From NCBI GenBank assembly GCA_965204915.1, contig OZ242023.1:4154001-4218000 (forward strand): 64,000 nt of DNA, read 5' to 3'. The DNA comes from HK1 sp965204915 (GTDB lineage: Bacteria; Pseudomonadota; Gammaproteobacteria; HK1). The notes below the pieces were generated by a model. It made no database searches. It was not told where the DNA came from and saw nothing but the letters and a program-made list of their open reading frames with translations. Positions 41,906 through 52,242 of the stretch are shown here, piece by piece. How positions within the stretch are numbered: position 1 is the stretch's first letter; each line of letters starts with the position of its first letter. The position numbers and the translations under genes were made by a program.

Positions 41906-43084
41906 TCAGACCGGTTCGAACTCGTCGCCGTGGCGCTCGATGTAGCGGACGATCCGTTCGAGTCCTTCCCGCAGGCGCTCGTGCGACTGCGCGAAGCACA
42001 GCCGGACGTGCTCTTCGTTGCCGGGACCGAACGTATACCCCGGTGCGATGCCGACGTCCTCCTCCGCCAGCACCCCCCGCGCGAACGCGAGGCTCGACCG
42101 CATCCCCCGTATCCGGGGGAACGCATAGAACGCGCCCCGCGGCTCAGTGAGCTCGATGCGCGGGCAACGGCCCAGCACCTCGGCCACGATCGCCCTGCCG
42201 CGGGCGTATTGCCCGCGCAGCCGCGCCACCACCTCTTCCCCGCGTTCGAGCGTGGTGATCGCGGCGCGCTGCACGAATACGGTGGCCCCGGTGTTGAAGC
42301 ATTCGGAGAGGACCGACCAGGTCTCGGCGAACCGGCTCGGCGCGACCACCCATCCGATCCGCCAGCCGGTCATCGCCCAGGCCTTGGAGAAGCCATTCAC
42401 GACGACCACCGGATCGTCGTCCTTCGCGACGGCCAGGAACGAGGGCGCGACGTCGCCGCCGAACACGTTGCGGTGGTAGACCTCGTCGGCGATCAGGAGG
42501 ATGCCCCGCTCCCGGCAGAGATCCAGCAGCTCGGCCTGCTGCCCGGGCGGCATCACCCAGCCGGTCGGGTTGCACGGGGTGTTGACGAACAGGGCCCGGG
42601 TTCGTGGACGCAACGCGGCGCGAACGTCGTCCAGGTCGAGAGACCATCCGGTGTCCGCCTCCCGCTGGCGTACGTATTCCACCTCGGCCCCGGTGGTGCG
42701 GAACGTGGCGTCGATGTTCGGCCATGCCGGACCCACGATGATCGCGTGGTCGCCCGTGCCCAGCACCATCTGGGCGGCGATGGTGAGCCCGAGCATGGTG
42801 GCTCCGGGCACGGTGATCCGGTCCGGGTCCAGATCGATGCCGTAGAGCGCGTCGAGGTAGCGCTTCAGGGCGTCGCGCAGGTCCTGCCGGCCACGGGTGT
42901 GGGTGTAGAACGTGTCGCCGTCGTCGAGCGCCTGCTTGGCGGCGTCCCGGATGAACCCCTCGGTGGCGAGGTCCCCTTCGCCGAACCACAGGGCGATCAC
43001 GTCCGGATCGTCGATGCGCGGCAGCGCGACCCGGGTGATCCCGTTCTGTTCCAGGGCGGCGATTTCGGGGCGAAGCAGGTTCAT
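41906..43084 (-). CDS. PLP-dependent aminotransferase, class I/II
   Basis: 392 aa from ATG 43084 (MNLLRPEIAALEQNGITRVA). Fold type I aminotransferase: substrate-binding NTPCNPTGWVMP, ADEVYHRNVFGG, and the PLP lysine K234 in NGFSKAWAMTGWRIGW. C-terminal Arg region FGPGNEEHVRLCFAQ. Close to the AspC/ArAT-like branch, transferring amino groups between amino acids and 2-oxo acids; substrate unknown. A reading frame continues upstream to 43339, but that part is repetitive (see 43107-43220) and not conserved. Confidence 0.9.
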   Translation of the reverse strand: MNLLRPEIAALEQNGITRVALPRIDDPDVIALWFGEGDLATEGFIRDAAKQALDDGDTFYTHTRGRQDLRDALKRYLDALYGIDLDPDRITVPGATMLGLTIAAQMVLGTGDHAIIVGPAWPNIDATFRTTGAEVEYVRQREADTGWSLDLDDVRAALRPRTRALFVNTPCNPTGWVMPPGQQAELLDLCRERGILLIADEVYHRNVFGGDVAPSFLAVAKDDDPVVVVNGFSKAWAMTGWRIGWVVAPSRFAETWSVLSECFNTGATVFVQRAAITTLERGEEVVARLRGQYARGRAIVAEVLGRCPRIELTEPRGAFYAFPRIRGMRSSLAFARGVLAEEDVGIAPGYTFGPGNEEHVRLCFAQSHERLREGLERIVRYIERHGDEFEPV

Positions 43085-43106
43085 GGCAGGACACCGTGGC
43101 GGCGGG

Positions 43107-43220
43107 GGCGGACCGGCGAGCTGGTCGCGGACCAACGAGCCGGCAGGTCGGCCTCTCCCGGCGTGTACCCGGCGAGCGGGCGGACCGGCGAGCCGGTCGC
43201 GGACCAATAAACCGGTCCGG
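43107..43220. repeat. Direct repeat pair upstream of the aminotransferase
   Basis: Two imperfect copies of a segment of about 39 bp (GCGGACCGGCGAGCYGGTCG core) begin near 43107 and 43182. They lie in the 274-bp region upstream of the aminotransferase start, which otherwise shows nothing. Confidence 0.6.
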
Positions 43221-43358
43221 CGCACTGTATCGGCTTGCTCCGCGCAGAGACAAGCGACCGCCCGCATCGAACCGGCGCCCGGCCAACCGGCCCGGCCGGC
43301 GCGGGACGGATCGTTGCGCCGGCCCGCTCCCCTTCCCACCCTCCGGATCCGGCCCGGA

Positions 43359-44135
43359 TCACGCCGGCCACAGCGCCCGCGCGAAGAGGAGCACGGAGAG
43401 GGCCATCAGCACGAACAGCGCCACCTTCCTGAAGGTCTCCGGATCGGTCCTGACGAAACCACGGTTGCCGGCCGCGACTCCGGCGATCAGGATCGGTGCG
43501 AAGACCGCGGTACGCCAGTAGACGCTGGTGTCGATCAGGTCCTGGGCCGCGAACATCAACGTCCCGACGCTGTCGGTGCCGATGAAGTAGGCGATGATCG
43601 AGGCCCGCCCCGCGACCACGCCGATCGGCGAGGAGAAGTAGAACAGGATCACCGGCGGGCCGACGATCCCCATGCTCCCGTTGAGCGCCCCGGCCATGAG
43701 CCCGACCCCGGCCGTCGCGACCCGGCCGGGCTCCTTCGCGAGCGCGAAGCCGCGCAGGATCAGGATCGCGGCGATGAAGACGACGGCGGCGAGGGCCACA
43801 CGGATCGGCGCCGCGGGCAGGCTGGAGAGGGCGTGGATGCCGGCGGGCGTCGCGGCCCAGGTGCCGAGCAGCAGAAGCCCGATGGACCGCCATCGCACGT
43901 CCTTCCAGATCCGCGGCAGGAGGGCGATGCTGGTGACGACCTCGAACATCAGCACCATCGGAACGACCTGCAGCGGCGGGAGCAGGAGCGAGAGGCTGGT
44001 CATCCACAGCATGGATGCGCCGAAGCCGGTGTAGCCCTTGAGCCAGGCGCCCGCGAGCACCGCGACCGCCCCGTACAGGAAGCCCGGCCCGTCCAGGCCC
44101 GTCGCTTCGAGGATCACGTCCGGCATCCCGCCCAT
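43359..44135 (-). CDS. TauE/SafE family permease (sulfite exporter-like)
   Basis: 258 aa from ATG 44135, with about eight hydrophobic helices. Typical family features: the N-terminal repeat GAWLKGYTGFGASMLWM, the P-rich LLLPPLQVVPMVLMFEV, and the mid-protein repeat GLMAGALNGSMGIVGPPVILFYFSS. Inner-membrane transporter for sulfite, sulfonates or related organic anions; substrate cannot be inferred. Confidence 0.8.
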   Translation of the reverse strand: MGGMPDVILEATGLDGPGFLYGAVAVLAGAWLKGYTGFGASMLWMTSLSLLLPPLQVVPMVLMFEVVTSIALLPRIWKDVRWRSIGLLLLGTWAATPAGIHALSSLPAAPIRVALAAVVFIAAILILRGFALAKEPGRVATAGVGLMAGALNGSMGIVGPPVILFYFSSPIGVVAGRASIIAYFIGTDSVGTLMFAAQDLIDTSVYWRTAVFAPILIAGVAAGNRGFVRTDPETFRKVALFVLMALSVLLFARALWPA

Positions 44136-44319
44136 GCCGTCACCGCCTGTCCATGTCCGCGCCCCGGGCGGATCGCGATCGAGCCCGGTGACATCGAGCC
44201 CGATGAAGTCTGGCTCCATCCGCCGTCGTCAGCCAAACTACACCGGCCGATCGCCACCCCGGCTCCCCGGTCGTGCGGCGCCACGGGTGGCGGGGCCGGA
44301 CGGTGACGGATGAACGCGA

Positions 44320-44425
44320 GGGCGAAGCTCCGGCGCCGAGGATGCACCGTGATCCCTCCTCCGGGGAGAGGGCGCCCATCGCAGGAACGCGCGGGCGAAG
44401 CGCCGGCGCCGCGGATGCACCGTAC
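44320..44425. repeat. Imperfect 31-bp direct repeat upstream of ald
   Basis: GGGCGAAG(C)TCCGGCGCCGAGG-ATGCACCGT near 44320 recurs near 44393 with few differences. The pair is in the leader region before alanine dehydrogenase. It could be a regulatory site or another expansion tract. Confidence 0.55.
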
Positions 44426-44452
44426 ATTTCACACAAGAGGGAGGCCGCCTCC

Positions 44453-45571
<1,119 letters not shown>

Positions 45572-45580
45572 GAGGGGATT

Positions 45581-47203
45581 TCAGCCCCGCGCCGCGTCGG
45601 CGCGGATCATGTCCGCGGCCTTCTCCGCGATCATGATGGTCGGCGCGTTCGTGTTCCCCGAGGTAATCACGGGCATCACCGAAGCGTCCACCACGCGCAG
45701 CCCCCCGATGCCGCGCACGCGCAGCCGTTCGTCGACCACCGCCTCGGGCTCTGGCCCCATCGCGCACGTTCCCACCGGGTGGTAGATGGTCTCCGCGATC
45801 CCCCGCGCCGCTTCGAGCAGCTCCTCGTCGGTCCGCGCGTCCGGGCCGGGGAGCAGCTCCTCCTCCACGAAGGGGCGCATCGCGCGGGAGCCCGTAATGG
45901 CGCGGGTCATCCTGAGCCCGGCCACCGCGATCTCGCGGTCCAGTGCGGTGGCGAGGTAGTTCGGCTCGATGGCGGGGTAGGCGTAGGGGTCGGGATGCTT
46001 GATGCGGATCCTCCCGCGGCTCTCCGGTCGGAGCTGGCACACCGAAGAGGTGAACGCGGAGAAGCGGTGCAGGCCCTCCCCCGGCTTGTCGGCGCTCAAG
46101 GGCTGGAAGTGGAACTGGACGTCGGGGGTCTCCAGCTCCGGGCGGGTGCGGGCGAAGGCGTAGACCTGGCTCGCGCCCATGCTCATCGGCCCGCTGCGCT
46201 TGAGGATGTACTCGATCCCGATGAGCATCTTGCGCAAGGGGTGGTTCACTTCGTCGTTCAGCGTCGGCCGCGTGCACTTGTACACCGCGCGAAGCTGGAG
46301 GTGGTCCTGGAGGTTCCCGCCGACGCCGGGCAGGTCGTGCACCGTCTCGATCCCGTGCCGCCCCAGCAGGTCCGCCGGCCCCACCCCCGAGAGCTGGAGG
46401 ATCTGCGGCGAGCCGATCGCGCCGGCGCAGAGCAGCACCTCCGCCCGCGCCCGCGCCTCGTGCATTTGCGCACCGACCGCGTAGCGCACCCCGACCGCGC
46501 GCCGGCCCTCGAAGCCCAGGCGGTGCACGTGGGCGCGGGTGACGATTTGCAGGTTGGGACGCCGGCGGGCGGGGCGGAGATAGCCGGCCGCGGTGCTGCA
46601 TCTGAAGCCCTTGCGCATGGTGAGCTGGAAGTAGCCCGCGCCTTCCTGGCTCGCCCCGTTGACGTCGTCGTTGCGGGGGATCCCGATCTCCTCCGCCCCG
46701 GCGATGAACGCATCGCAGACGTCGCGCCGCACCCGCATGTCGCTCACCGCCAGCGGGCCGCCGGTCCCGTGCCACTCATCCGCCCCCCGCTCCTGGTCCT
46801 CGGCCCTGATGTAGTAGGGCAGCACGTCGTCGAACGACCATCCGGCGTTGCCGAGCTGGCGCCAGTGGTCGAAGTCCCGCGCCTGGCCGCGGACGTAGAG
46901 CAGGCCGTTGATCGAGCTCGATCCGCCGAGGACCTTGCCGCGCGGCCAGTCGAGGCTGCGTCCGTTCAGCGCGGGCTCGGGCTCAGTCCGGTAGCACCAG
47001 TCCGTGCCCGGGTCGTGCATGGTCTTGAAGTAGCCGACGGGGACGTGGATCCAGGGGTTGGAATCCTTGCCGCCGGCTTCGAGCAGGAGGACGCGGGTCG
47101 AGGGGTCCTCGCTCAGGCGGGCGGCCAGGGCGCAGCCCGCGGAGCCCGCGCCCACGACGACGTAGTCGGCTTCGGTGATCGGGATACGCGCCGTGTCAGC
47201 CAT
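45581..47203 (-). CDS. GMC-family FAD oxidoreductase, choline dehydrogenase-like
   Basis: 540 aa from ATG 47203. FAD-binding GAGSAGCALAARLSEDPSTRVLLLEAG, GMC signatures WPRGKVLGGSSSINGLLYVRG and GAIGSPQILQLSGVGP, catalytic histidine in YHPVGTCAMG and the final NTNAPTIMIAEKAADM. Oxidises alcohols to aldehydes; BetA-like choline dehydrogenases are close, but other alcohol substrates are equally possible. Divergent from pta, with about 104 bp between starts. Confidence 0.9.
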   Translation of the reverse strand: MADTARIPITEADYVVVGAGSAGCALAARLSEDPSTRVLLLEAGGKDSNPWIHVPVGYFKTMHDPGTDWCYRTEPEPALNGRSLDWPRGKVLGGSSSINGLLYVRGQARDFDHWRQLGNAGWSFDDVLPYYIRAEDQERGADEWHGTGGPLAVSDMRVRRDVCDAFIAGAEEIGIPRNDDVNGASQEGAGYFQLTMRKGFRCSTAAGYLRPARRRPNLQIVTRAHVHRLGFEGRRAVGVRYAVGAQMHEARARAEVLLCAGAIGSPQILQLSGVGPADLLGRHGIETVHDLPGVGGNLQDHLQLRAVYKCTRPTLNDEVNHPLRKMLIGIEYILKRSGPMSMGASQVYAFARTRPELETPDVQFHFQPLSADKPGEGLHRFSAFTSSVCQLRPESRGRIRIKHPDPYAYPAIEPNYLATALDREIAVAGLRMTRAITGSRAMRPFVEEELLPGPDARTDEELLEAARGIAETIYHPVGTCAMGPEPEAVVDERLRVRGIGGLRVVDASVMPVITSGNTNAPTIMIAEKAADMIRADAARG

Positions 47204-47307
47204 CGGCCAACCCTCCCCGCACCGTGGTCGTGCGGGCGCGACGCCGGTATGGCGCCGGCGGCGTCCGGCCACTACGCTCGCGGACGCGGCACGGCCAGGA
47301 GCGGTCC

Positions 47308-48396
47308 ATGGACATCATCGAACACCTCATCGAGCGCGCGAGGTCCCGGCCCCGAACCGTGGTCCTGCCGGAAGGCGAGGACCCGCGGATCCTCCATGCG
47401 GCGAGGCGCCTGCACGACGGCGGCATCGCCCGCCCCATGTTAATCGGGGAACGCGCCGCGCTGGAAGCGGCAGCGGCGTCGGCGGGCGTCCCGATCGACG
47501 CGATCGAGAGTACGTCGCCTGCGGAGAGCCTGGCGCTCGATGCGTACGCGGCGCTCTACGTCGAAGGCAGGCCGAAGACGAGCGTGCGGGTGGCGAAGCG
47601 GCTGCTCGCAAGGCCGCTGTTCTACGCGGCGATGGCGGTGAAGGCGGGCGACGCCGACGCCCTCGTCGCCGGCGCGAGTCAGCCCACCGCGCGGGTCATC
47701 GAAGCCGGGCGGATGTCGGTGGGCCTGGCCGAGCACATCGCAACCCCATCGAGCTTCTTCATCATGGCCCCCCGTGCAAGCAGGGGCACCCGGGTGTGCA
47801 CGATGGAGGAGAACGGCATCGAGGAAAGCAGGGGCGCCCGGGTAAGCGGGGACCTCCGGGGAGGCGGCGATCCGCTCGTCTTCGCCGACTGCGCGGTCAA
47901 CGTCGAGCCGGATGCAGAGGCGCTCGCGGACATCGCGATCGCCTCGGCCGAGAACGCGGAGAAGCTGCTCGGGGCCACTGCACGGGTGGCGATGCTCTCG
48001 TTCTCCACGCACGGCAGCGCCAGGCACGAGCGGGTGGAGAAGGTCCGCCGGGCGGTGGAGATCGTGCGTTCGCGGGCACCGGAGCTCGCAATCGACGGCG
48101 AGCTCCAGGCGGACGCGGCGATCGTGCCGCGGGTGGCCACGCTCAAGGTCAAGGGTCCGAGCGCGGTGGCGGGGCAGGCCAACGTCCTGGTGTTCCCGGA
48201 CCTCGACGCCGGCAACATCGGCTACAAGCTCGGCGAGCACCTCGGCGGGATGCGCGCTATCGGCCCCTTCCTGCAAGGCTTCGCACGGCCGGTATGCGAT
48301 CTCTCGCGCGGGGCGACGGTCGAGGACGTGGTGGCGGCGGCGGCGATCACCGCGGTGATGGCCCAACCGCTCGCAACCGAAACCGGGACCCGCTGA
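47308..48396 (+). CDS. pta: Phosphate acetyltransferase with internal insertion
   Basis: 362 aa, the short PTA_PTB-only form. The ATG at 47308 follows AGGAG. Family motifs: RTVVLPEGEDPRIL, DALVAGASQPTARVI, VAMLSFSTHGSARHERVEKV, GELQADAAIVP, and KVKGPSAVAGQANVLVFPDLDAGNIGYKL. It converts acetyl-CoA and phosphate to acetyl phosphate. Residues of about 155-185 are an insertion between FFIMAPR and PLVFADCAVN, where normal enzymes have a short loop. It contains a duplicated 17-bp stretch (47779-47795, 47827-47843). Confidence 0.9.
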   Translation: MDIIEHLIERARSRPRTVVLPEGEDPRILHAARRLHDGGIARPMLIGERAALEAAAASAGVPIDAIESTSPAESLALDAYAALYVEGRPKTSVRVAKRLLARPLFYAAMAVKAGDADALVAGASQPTARVIEAGRMSVGLAEHIATPSSFFIMAPRASRGTRVCTMEENGIEESRGARVSGDLRGGGDPLVFADCAVNVEPDAEALADIAIASAENAEKLLGATARVAMLSFSTHGSARHERVEKVRRAVEIVRSRAPELAIDGELQADAAIVPRVATLKVKGPSAVAGQANVLVFPDLDAGNIGYKLGEHLGGMRAIGPFLQGFARPVCDLSRGATVEDVVAAAAITAVMAQPLATETGTR

Positions 48397-48611
48397 CGCG
48401 GGAACGGGTGAGCGGGGCAGGTCCCGGCCTCGCGCGACCGGAACCAACCGCTTCGACCACGGCTCGAACGGGGAAACGTTCCTGTCTTCGCGGGAACGAC
48501 AGGGCGTTGATTCGTGCAACGACCGGGCCCCCCTTGGCCCGCCTCCTCCGCTCCTGCCGTACGATGACGGTGGCACTCGTACCGAAGCCGGCCATCCGTG
48601 CCCCGCCCGGG

Positions 48612-49607
48612 TCAGGGGTCCAGCGGCGGCAGGTACGTCGTCCCCAGGGTGCGTCCGCCGTTGCCGTTGGGGCGGTTCAGGTTGCCGGAAAGCGCCCGGC
48701 GCCCGATCCTCACCGCCGCCCTCAGGGTCACCGATGCCAGCCCGCCCAGATGGTCGCTGAACGCCTTGAGATCGCCGGCGTCCGCGGCCTCCAGGGCGTC
48801 TATGTAGTCGTCGCGCCCGACAGTGGTGATCAGCGGCGGCGGCTCGCTCCGTCGGAGGTAGGCATAGGCCATCAACATGCGAGAGACCCGGCCGTTGCCG
48901 TCCTGGAAGGGATGGGTGCGCACGAACCGATGGTGCATCCAGGCGGCCTCGACCTCGACGGGGTAGCGCTGCCTCTCGACGTCGGCATGCAACGCGAAGA
49001 AGCGGTCCATCTCGTCCTGCACCCGCTCCGGCGGACAGTATTGGTGCACCACGCCATCCCGCCGCCTCGGATTGTTGGGCCGCACCTTCCACTGCCCCTT
49101 GAGGCGAAACGGAACCTGGACCCGGCGCCCGTCCAGCGCGATGCCCGCCACGGTTTCCTGGTGGCGGGTGATGAGCTGATGCCAGGTCTTGAGGGTGTGC
49201 TGCGTCAGCGGGCGCCCGCCGGCGATGTCCGCGAACAGCATGTTGTAGGCCGTCTCCTGGTCGGCCAGCAGGCCCTGGATGGTCCGGTCCTGCACGTTCT
49301 CCACCGTATGCGCCCCGACCACGCCGGACAGCCCTTCGGCGATCAACTGCTCGGTGATGCCGTACTTGAGCGTGTAGAGGCCCTCGATCTGCCCGGTTTC
49401 GATGGCGAAGGCCCGGCCTCGCTCCTCGAGCCACTTGTCGAGGAACGCGCGCGGTTCGTCGCGGTCCTTCAGGGCCGCCCGGATGGACGCCCATTCCTCG
49501 GACAGCTCGCCGTAGCCGGGCACGCGCCATTCATGGGCGCCCTCGGGGATCCCGGCCAGCGGTCGCCAGATTTCGGGATGGCCGTACTCGGGGGTGGAGC
49601 CGTTCAT
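48612..49607 (-). CDS. Fic family protein (AMP-transferase-like)
   Basis: 331 aa from ATG 49607 (MNGSTPEYGHPEIWRPLAG). Complete Fic motif H232-PFQDGNGR in RFVRTHPFQDGNGRVSRML. An N-terminal inhibitory helix TGQIEG (S/T-x3-E-G) marks it as a class II, self-inhibited Fic. It transfers AMP or another nucleotide to a target protein. It stands alone with no antitoxin partner; the upstream 190 bp and downstream 215 bp hold no gene. Confidence 0.9.
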   Translation of the reverse strand: MNGSTPEYGHPEIWRPLAGIPEGAHEWRVPGYGELSEEWASIRAALKDRDEPRAFLDKWLEERGRAFAIETGQIEGLYTLKYGITEQLIAEGLSGVVGAHTVENVQDRTIQGLLADQETAYNMLFADIAGGRPLTQHTLKTWHQLITRHQETVAGIALDGRRVQVPFRLKGQWKVRPNNPRRRDGVVHQYCPPERVQDEMDRFFALHADVERQRYPVEVEAAWMHHRFVRTHPFQDGNGRVSRMLMAYAYLRRSEPPPLITTVGRDDYIDALEAADAGDLKAFSDHLGGLASVTLRAAVRIGRRALSGNLNRPNGNGGRTLGTTYLPPLDP

Positions 49608-49913
49608 ATCCCCTCCAAGGCGGCGGAGGTTCGTCCTGGCCCGGGCATCGCCACGCCGGTGGCCGCCGTCATACCCGCCGCCTCTCGCCGGATCATACCG
49701 CCGGAGGCTGGAAAGCTCTGCCATGGGCGGGGACGATCACGCCGGATTTTCGCCGCCCGCACAGTGTACGCCCCGGAAGCTCCCGAAAACCTCGCCGCAT
49801 GGTGACACCCGGATCCGAGGCGGGGCGAGGCTGCCGCCCCGGAGGCCGGAAGCTCCGGCCGGATTTCCATGCCCTCGCCTCGAAGGGACCGGACGGCCGT
49901 CGCCCGGGCGCCG

Positions 49914-51551
49914 TCAGCGCACGAACACCAGGGCAATCTGGGGGAAGAACAGCACCAGGGCGAGCACGAAGAGCTGCAGGCACATGAACGGGCCGAACGA
50001 GCGGTAGATCGCCACCAGGTCGATATGCGGCGGGGCCACGCTCTTCAGGTAGAACGCCGCCGAACCGAAGGGCGGGGTGAGGAACGCCACCTGCATGTTG
50101 ATGCAGAACAGGATCCCGAACCAGATGGGATCGTAGCCGAGCTGCTTCACGATCGGCATGAACACCGGCATGGTCAGCAGCACGATGCCGATCCAGTCCA
50201 TGAACATGCCGAGGACCAGGAACACCAGCATCATGGTGACGATGATGCCGATCGGGGCCACGTCCAGCCCGACGATCAGGTTGGCCGCGTACGCGTTGCC
50301 GCCCGAAAGGCTGTAGGCGCCGGCGAGCACCGTGGCCCCGAACGTCACCCACAGGATCGTGCCCACCGAGCGGAACGTCTGGGCCAGCGCCTCGCCGAAC
50401 ATCCTGCCGCCCAGCTCCCGGCGGATCGTGATGAGGACGAAGGACGCGACGACGCCCATGGCCGCCGCCTCGGTGATGCCGGTCACCCCGCCGTAGATCG
50501 AGCCGAGCACGAGGTCGACGACGATCAGCGGCGGCAGCAGGCCCTTGGCGACGGGAAAGCGCGTGTCGTTGCGGAGCTTCAGGACGACGCCCAGGGCCAC
50601 CAGCGCGCTGACGAAGATGAGCCATGCGATCCGGTCGGAGCCCTCGACGCCCCGGGCGCCGGCGATCAGGGCGGCCATTGCGCCGATGACGAACGGCCCC
50701 GCCGTCAGCGCGGTCTCCATCATGACGCGGGACGGATCACCGGCGGCCGGAGTGCGGGCGGCCGAATCTCCGGCGGCCGGGACGCGAGCGGCCGGGTCTC
50801 CGGTCGCCGGGGCGCGGGCGGCCGGATCTCCGGCGGCCAGGGCACGATTGGCCGGATCTCCGACCACCGGGCCGCCGGCCGCCAGGGCGTCGGCAGCAGC
50901 CGGACCGGCCCGCGCCCGGATTTCGGCCTGCAACGGCGCGAGGCTCGGATTGAGCCGCGTGCGCACGATGATGTAGAGGATGTAGAGCGTCCCCATCAGC
51001 AGCCCCGGCAGGAAGGCGGCGGTGAACAGGGCGTTGATCGACGTCTCGGTGATCAGCCCGAACATGATGAGCACCACGGACGGCGGGATCATGGTGCCGA
51101 GGGAGCCGCCGGCGCAGATGGTGCCGATCGCGAGGTTCTGGTTGTAGCCCAGGCGCAGCATCTGGGGCAGCGCCACCAGCCCGAGCAATACGATCTCCCC
51201 GCCGATGATGCCCGACATGGCGGCCATGATGACCGCCATCACCGTGGTGACCACCGCGACCCCGCCGCGCATCCTGCCGATCGCGAGGTTCAGGGCGTCG
51301 TACATGTCCCGGGCGATGCCGCTGCGCTCCAGCAGCGAGGCCATGAAGATGAACAGCGGCACGGCGATGATGGCGTAGGTCACCGCGAGGTCGTACACCC
51401 GCTGCATGACCAGCCCGAGGCCCGGCTCCCCGAACTTGAAGAAGATGACGATCGCCCCGAGCAGGCCGGTGGCGAACCCGAGCGGCACCCCGATCGCCAG
51501 CAGCACGAAGATCGCGACCAGCAGCAGCAACGACATGGTGCCGATGTCCAT
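49914..51551 (-). CDS. dctM: TRAP transporter large permease DctM with repeat insertion
   Basis: 545 aa from ATG 51551 (MDIGTMSLLLLVAIFVLLAIG). About 12 to 14 membrane segments and DctM motifs such as VPLFIFMASLLERSGIARDM, AGGSLGTMIPPSVVLIMFG, YGGVTGITEAAAMGVV, and PPFGSAAFYLKSVAPPHI. With DctP and DctQ it drives Na+-coupled uptake of a carboxylate-type solute. Between residues of about 223 and 273, in a cytoplasmic loop, lies a 10-residue repeat (GDPAARAPAT, GDPAARVPAA, GDSAARTPAA) not found in normal DctM. It starts 5 bp after dctQ. Confidence 0.95.
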   Translation of the reverse strand: MDIGTMSLLLLVAIFVLLAIGVPLGFATGLLGAIVIFFKFGEPGLGLVMQRVYDLAVTYAIIAVPLFIFMASLLERSGIARDMYDALNLAIGRMRGGVAVVTTVMAVIMAAMSGIIGGEIVLLGLVALPQMLRLGYNQNLAIGTICAGGSLGTMIPPSVVLIMFGLITETSINALFTAAFLPGLLMGTLYILYIIVRTRLNPSLAPLQAEIRARAGPAAADALAAGGPVVGDPANRALAAGDPAARAPATGDPAARVPAAGDSAARTPAAGDPSRVMMETALTAGPFVIGAMAALIAGARGVEGSDRIAWLIFVSALVALGVVLKLRNDTRFPVAKGLLPPLIVVDLVLGSIYGGVTGITEAAAMGVVASFVLITIRRELGGRMFGEALAQTFRSVGTILWVTFGATVLAGAYSLSGGNAYAANLIVGLDVAPIGIIVTMMLVFLVLGMFMDWIGIVLLTMPVFMPIVKQLGYDPIWFGILFCINMQVAFLTPPFGSAAFYLKSVAPPHIDLVAIYRSFGPFMCLQLFVLALVLFFPQIALVFVR

Positions 51552-51556
51552 GCCGT

Positions 51557-52153
51557 TCAGTCCGCGTCGGGGGCCGGGGGGCGTTCGGGCTTGTCTTTGT
51601 GAACGTCGATGATGAAGTTGTTGACGGCCTGCACTGCGACCAGGAACGTCGCGATCAGGACCAGCGGCTTGACGGTGGCGGGGATCGGCGGATCCCAGGC
51701 GGTGCCGAACTTCTCCCACCTGAGCAGGGTGTCCAGGGCCACGTCCCAGGAGGCATAGATCATCGCGAACGCATAGACGACCACCACCAGCAGCGACAGG
51801 AAGTCGAACACCCGCTGCACCCGGCGCGAGACGACGTCGTACACGGCGGTGATCCGGATGTGGCCGCGTCTCTGCATCGTGTAGACGCCCGCCACCAGGT
51901 AGATCATGGCGCCGAGCCACAGCGACATCTCGTTGACCCAGAGCGTCGGGCTGAAGAACACGTAGCGCATCGTCACTTCGAAGAAGATGATCCCGACGAT
52001 CACCACGATCAGGACCATGGCGAGGCGCGAGACGAAGGTCGTGGCCCGGTCGATCCAGGTCACCGTCTCGTCCGGCGGGGGCGCCAGCAGCCAGGCCAGC
52101 GCGGAGCGCACGACCAATGCCCGTCCGGGGCGGGGCGGATGGTGTGGTTGCAC
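51557..52153 (-). CDS. dctQ: TRAP transporter small permease DctQ
   Basis: 198 aa with four predicted membrane helices (MVLIVVIVGIIFFEVTMRYVF, EMSLWLGAMIYLVAGVYTM, FLSLLVVVVYAFAMIYASW, PLVLIATFLVAVQAVNNFI). The PTLWVNEMSLWLG motif is typical of the DctQ subunit that joins the binding protein to DctM. Separated from dctP by 89 bp containing a strong hairpin. Confidence 0.9.
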   Translation of the reverse strand: MQPHHPPRPGRALVVRSALAWLLAPPPDETVTWIDRATTFVSRLAMVLIVVIVGIIFFEVTMRYVFFSPTLWVNEMSLWLGAMIYLVAGVYTMQRRGHIRITAVYDVVSRRVQRVFDFLSLLVVVVYAFAMIYASWDVALDTLLRWEKFGTAWDPPIPATVKPLVLIATFLVAVQAVNNFIIDVHKDKPERPPAPDAD

Positions 52154-52199
52154 GTTCAGGTCGCCCCCGGCGGTGCCGGCCGGATGAAGAGCCGGTGGA

Positions 52200-52222
52200 G
52201 CGGCGGGCGAGGCGCCCGCCGC
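52200..52222 (-). promoter_or_regulatory. Stem-loop between dctP and dctQ
   Basis: CGGCGGGCG, a 3-nt loop AGG, then CGCCCGCCG, extendable to 10 bp. It lies in the dctP-dctQ gap without a T-run. Such intergenic hairpins usually protect upstream mRNA or attenuate, giving more binding protein than permease. Confidence 0.55.
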
Positions 52223-52242
52223 CCCGCGGCGTCGGCTCGGCG

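Noticed and set aside
43085..43339. N-terminal extension of the aminotransferase to 43339
   Set aside because: Encoded by direct repeats and not conserved; the family N-terminus starts at 43084.
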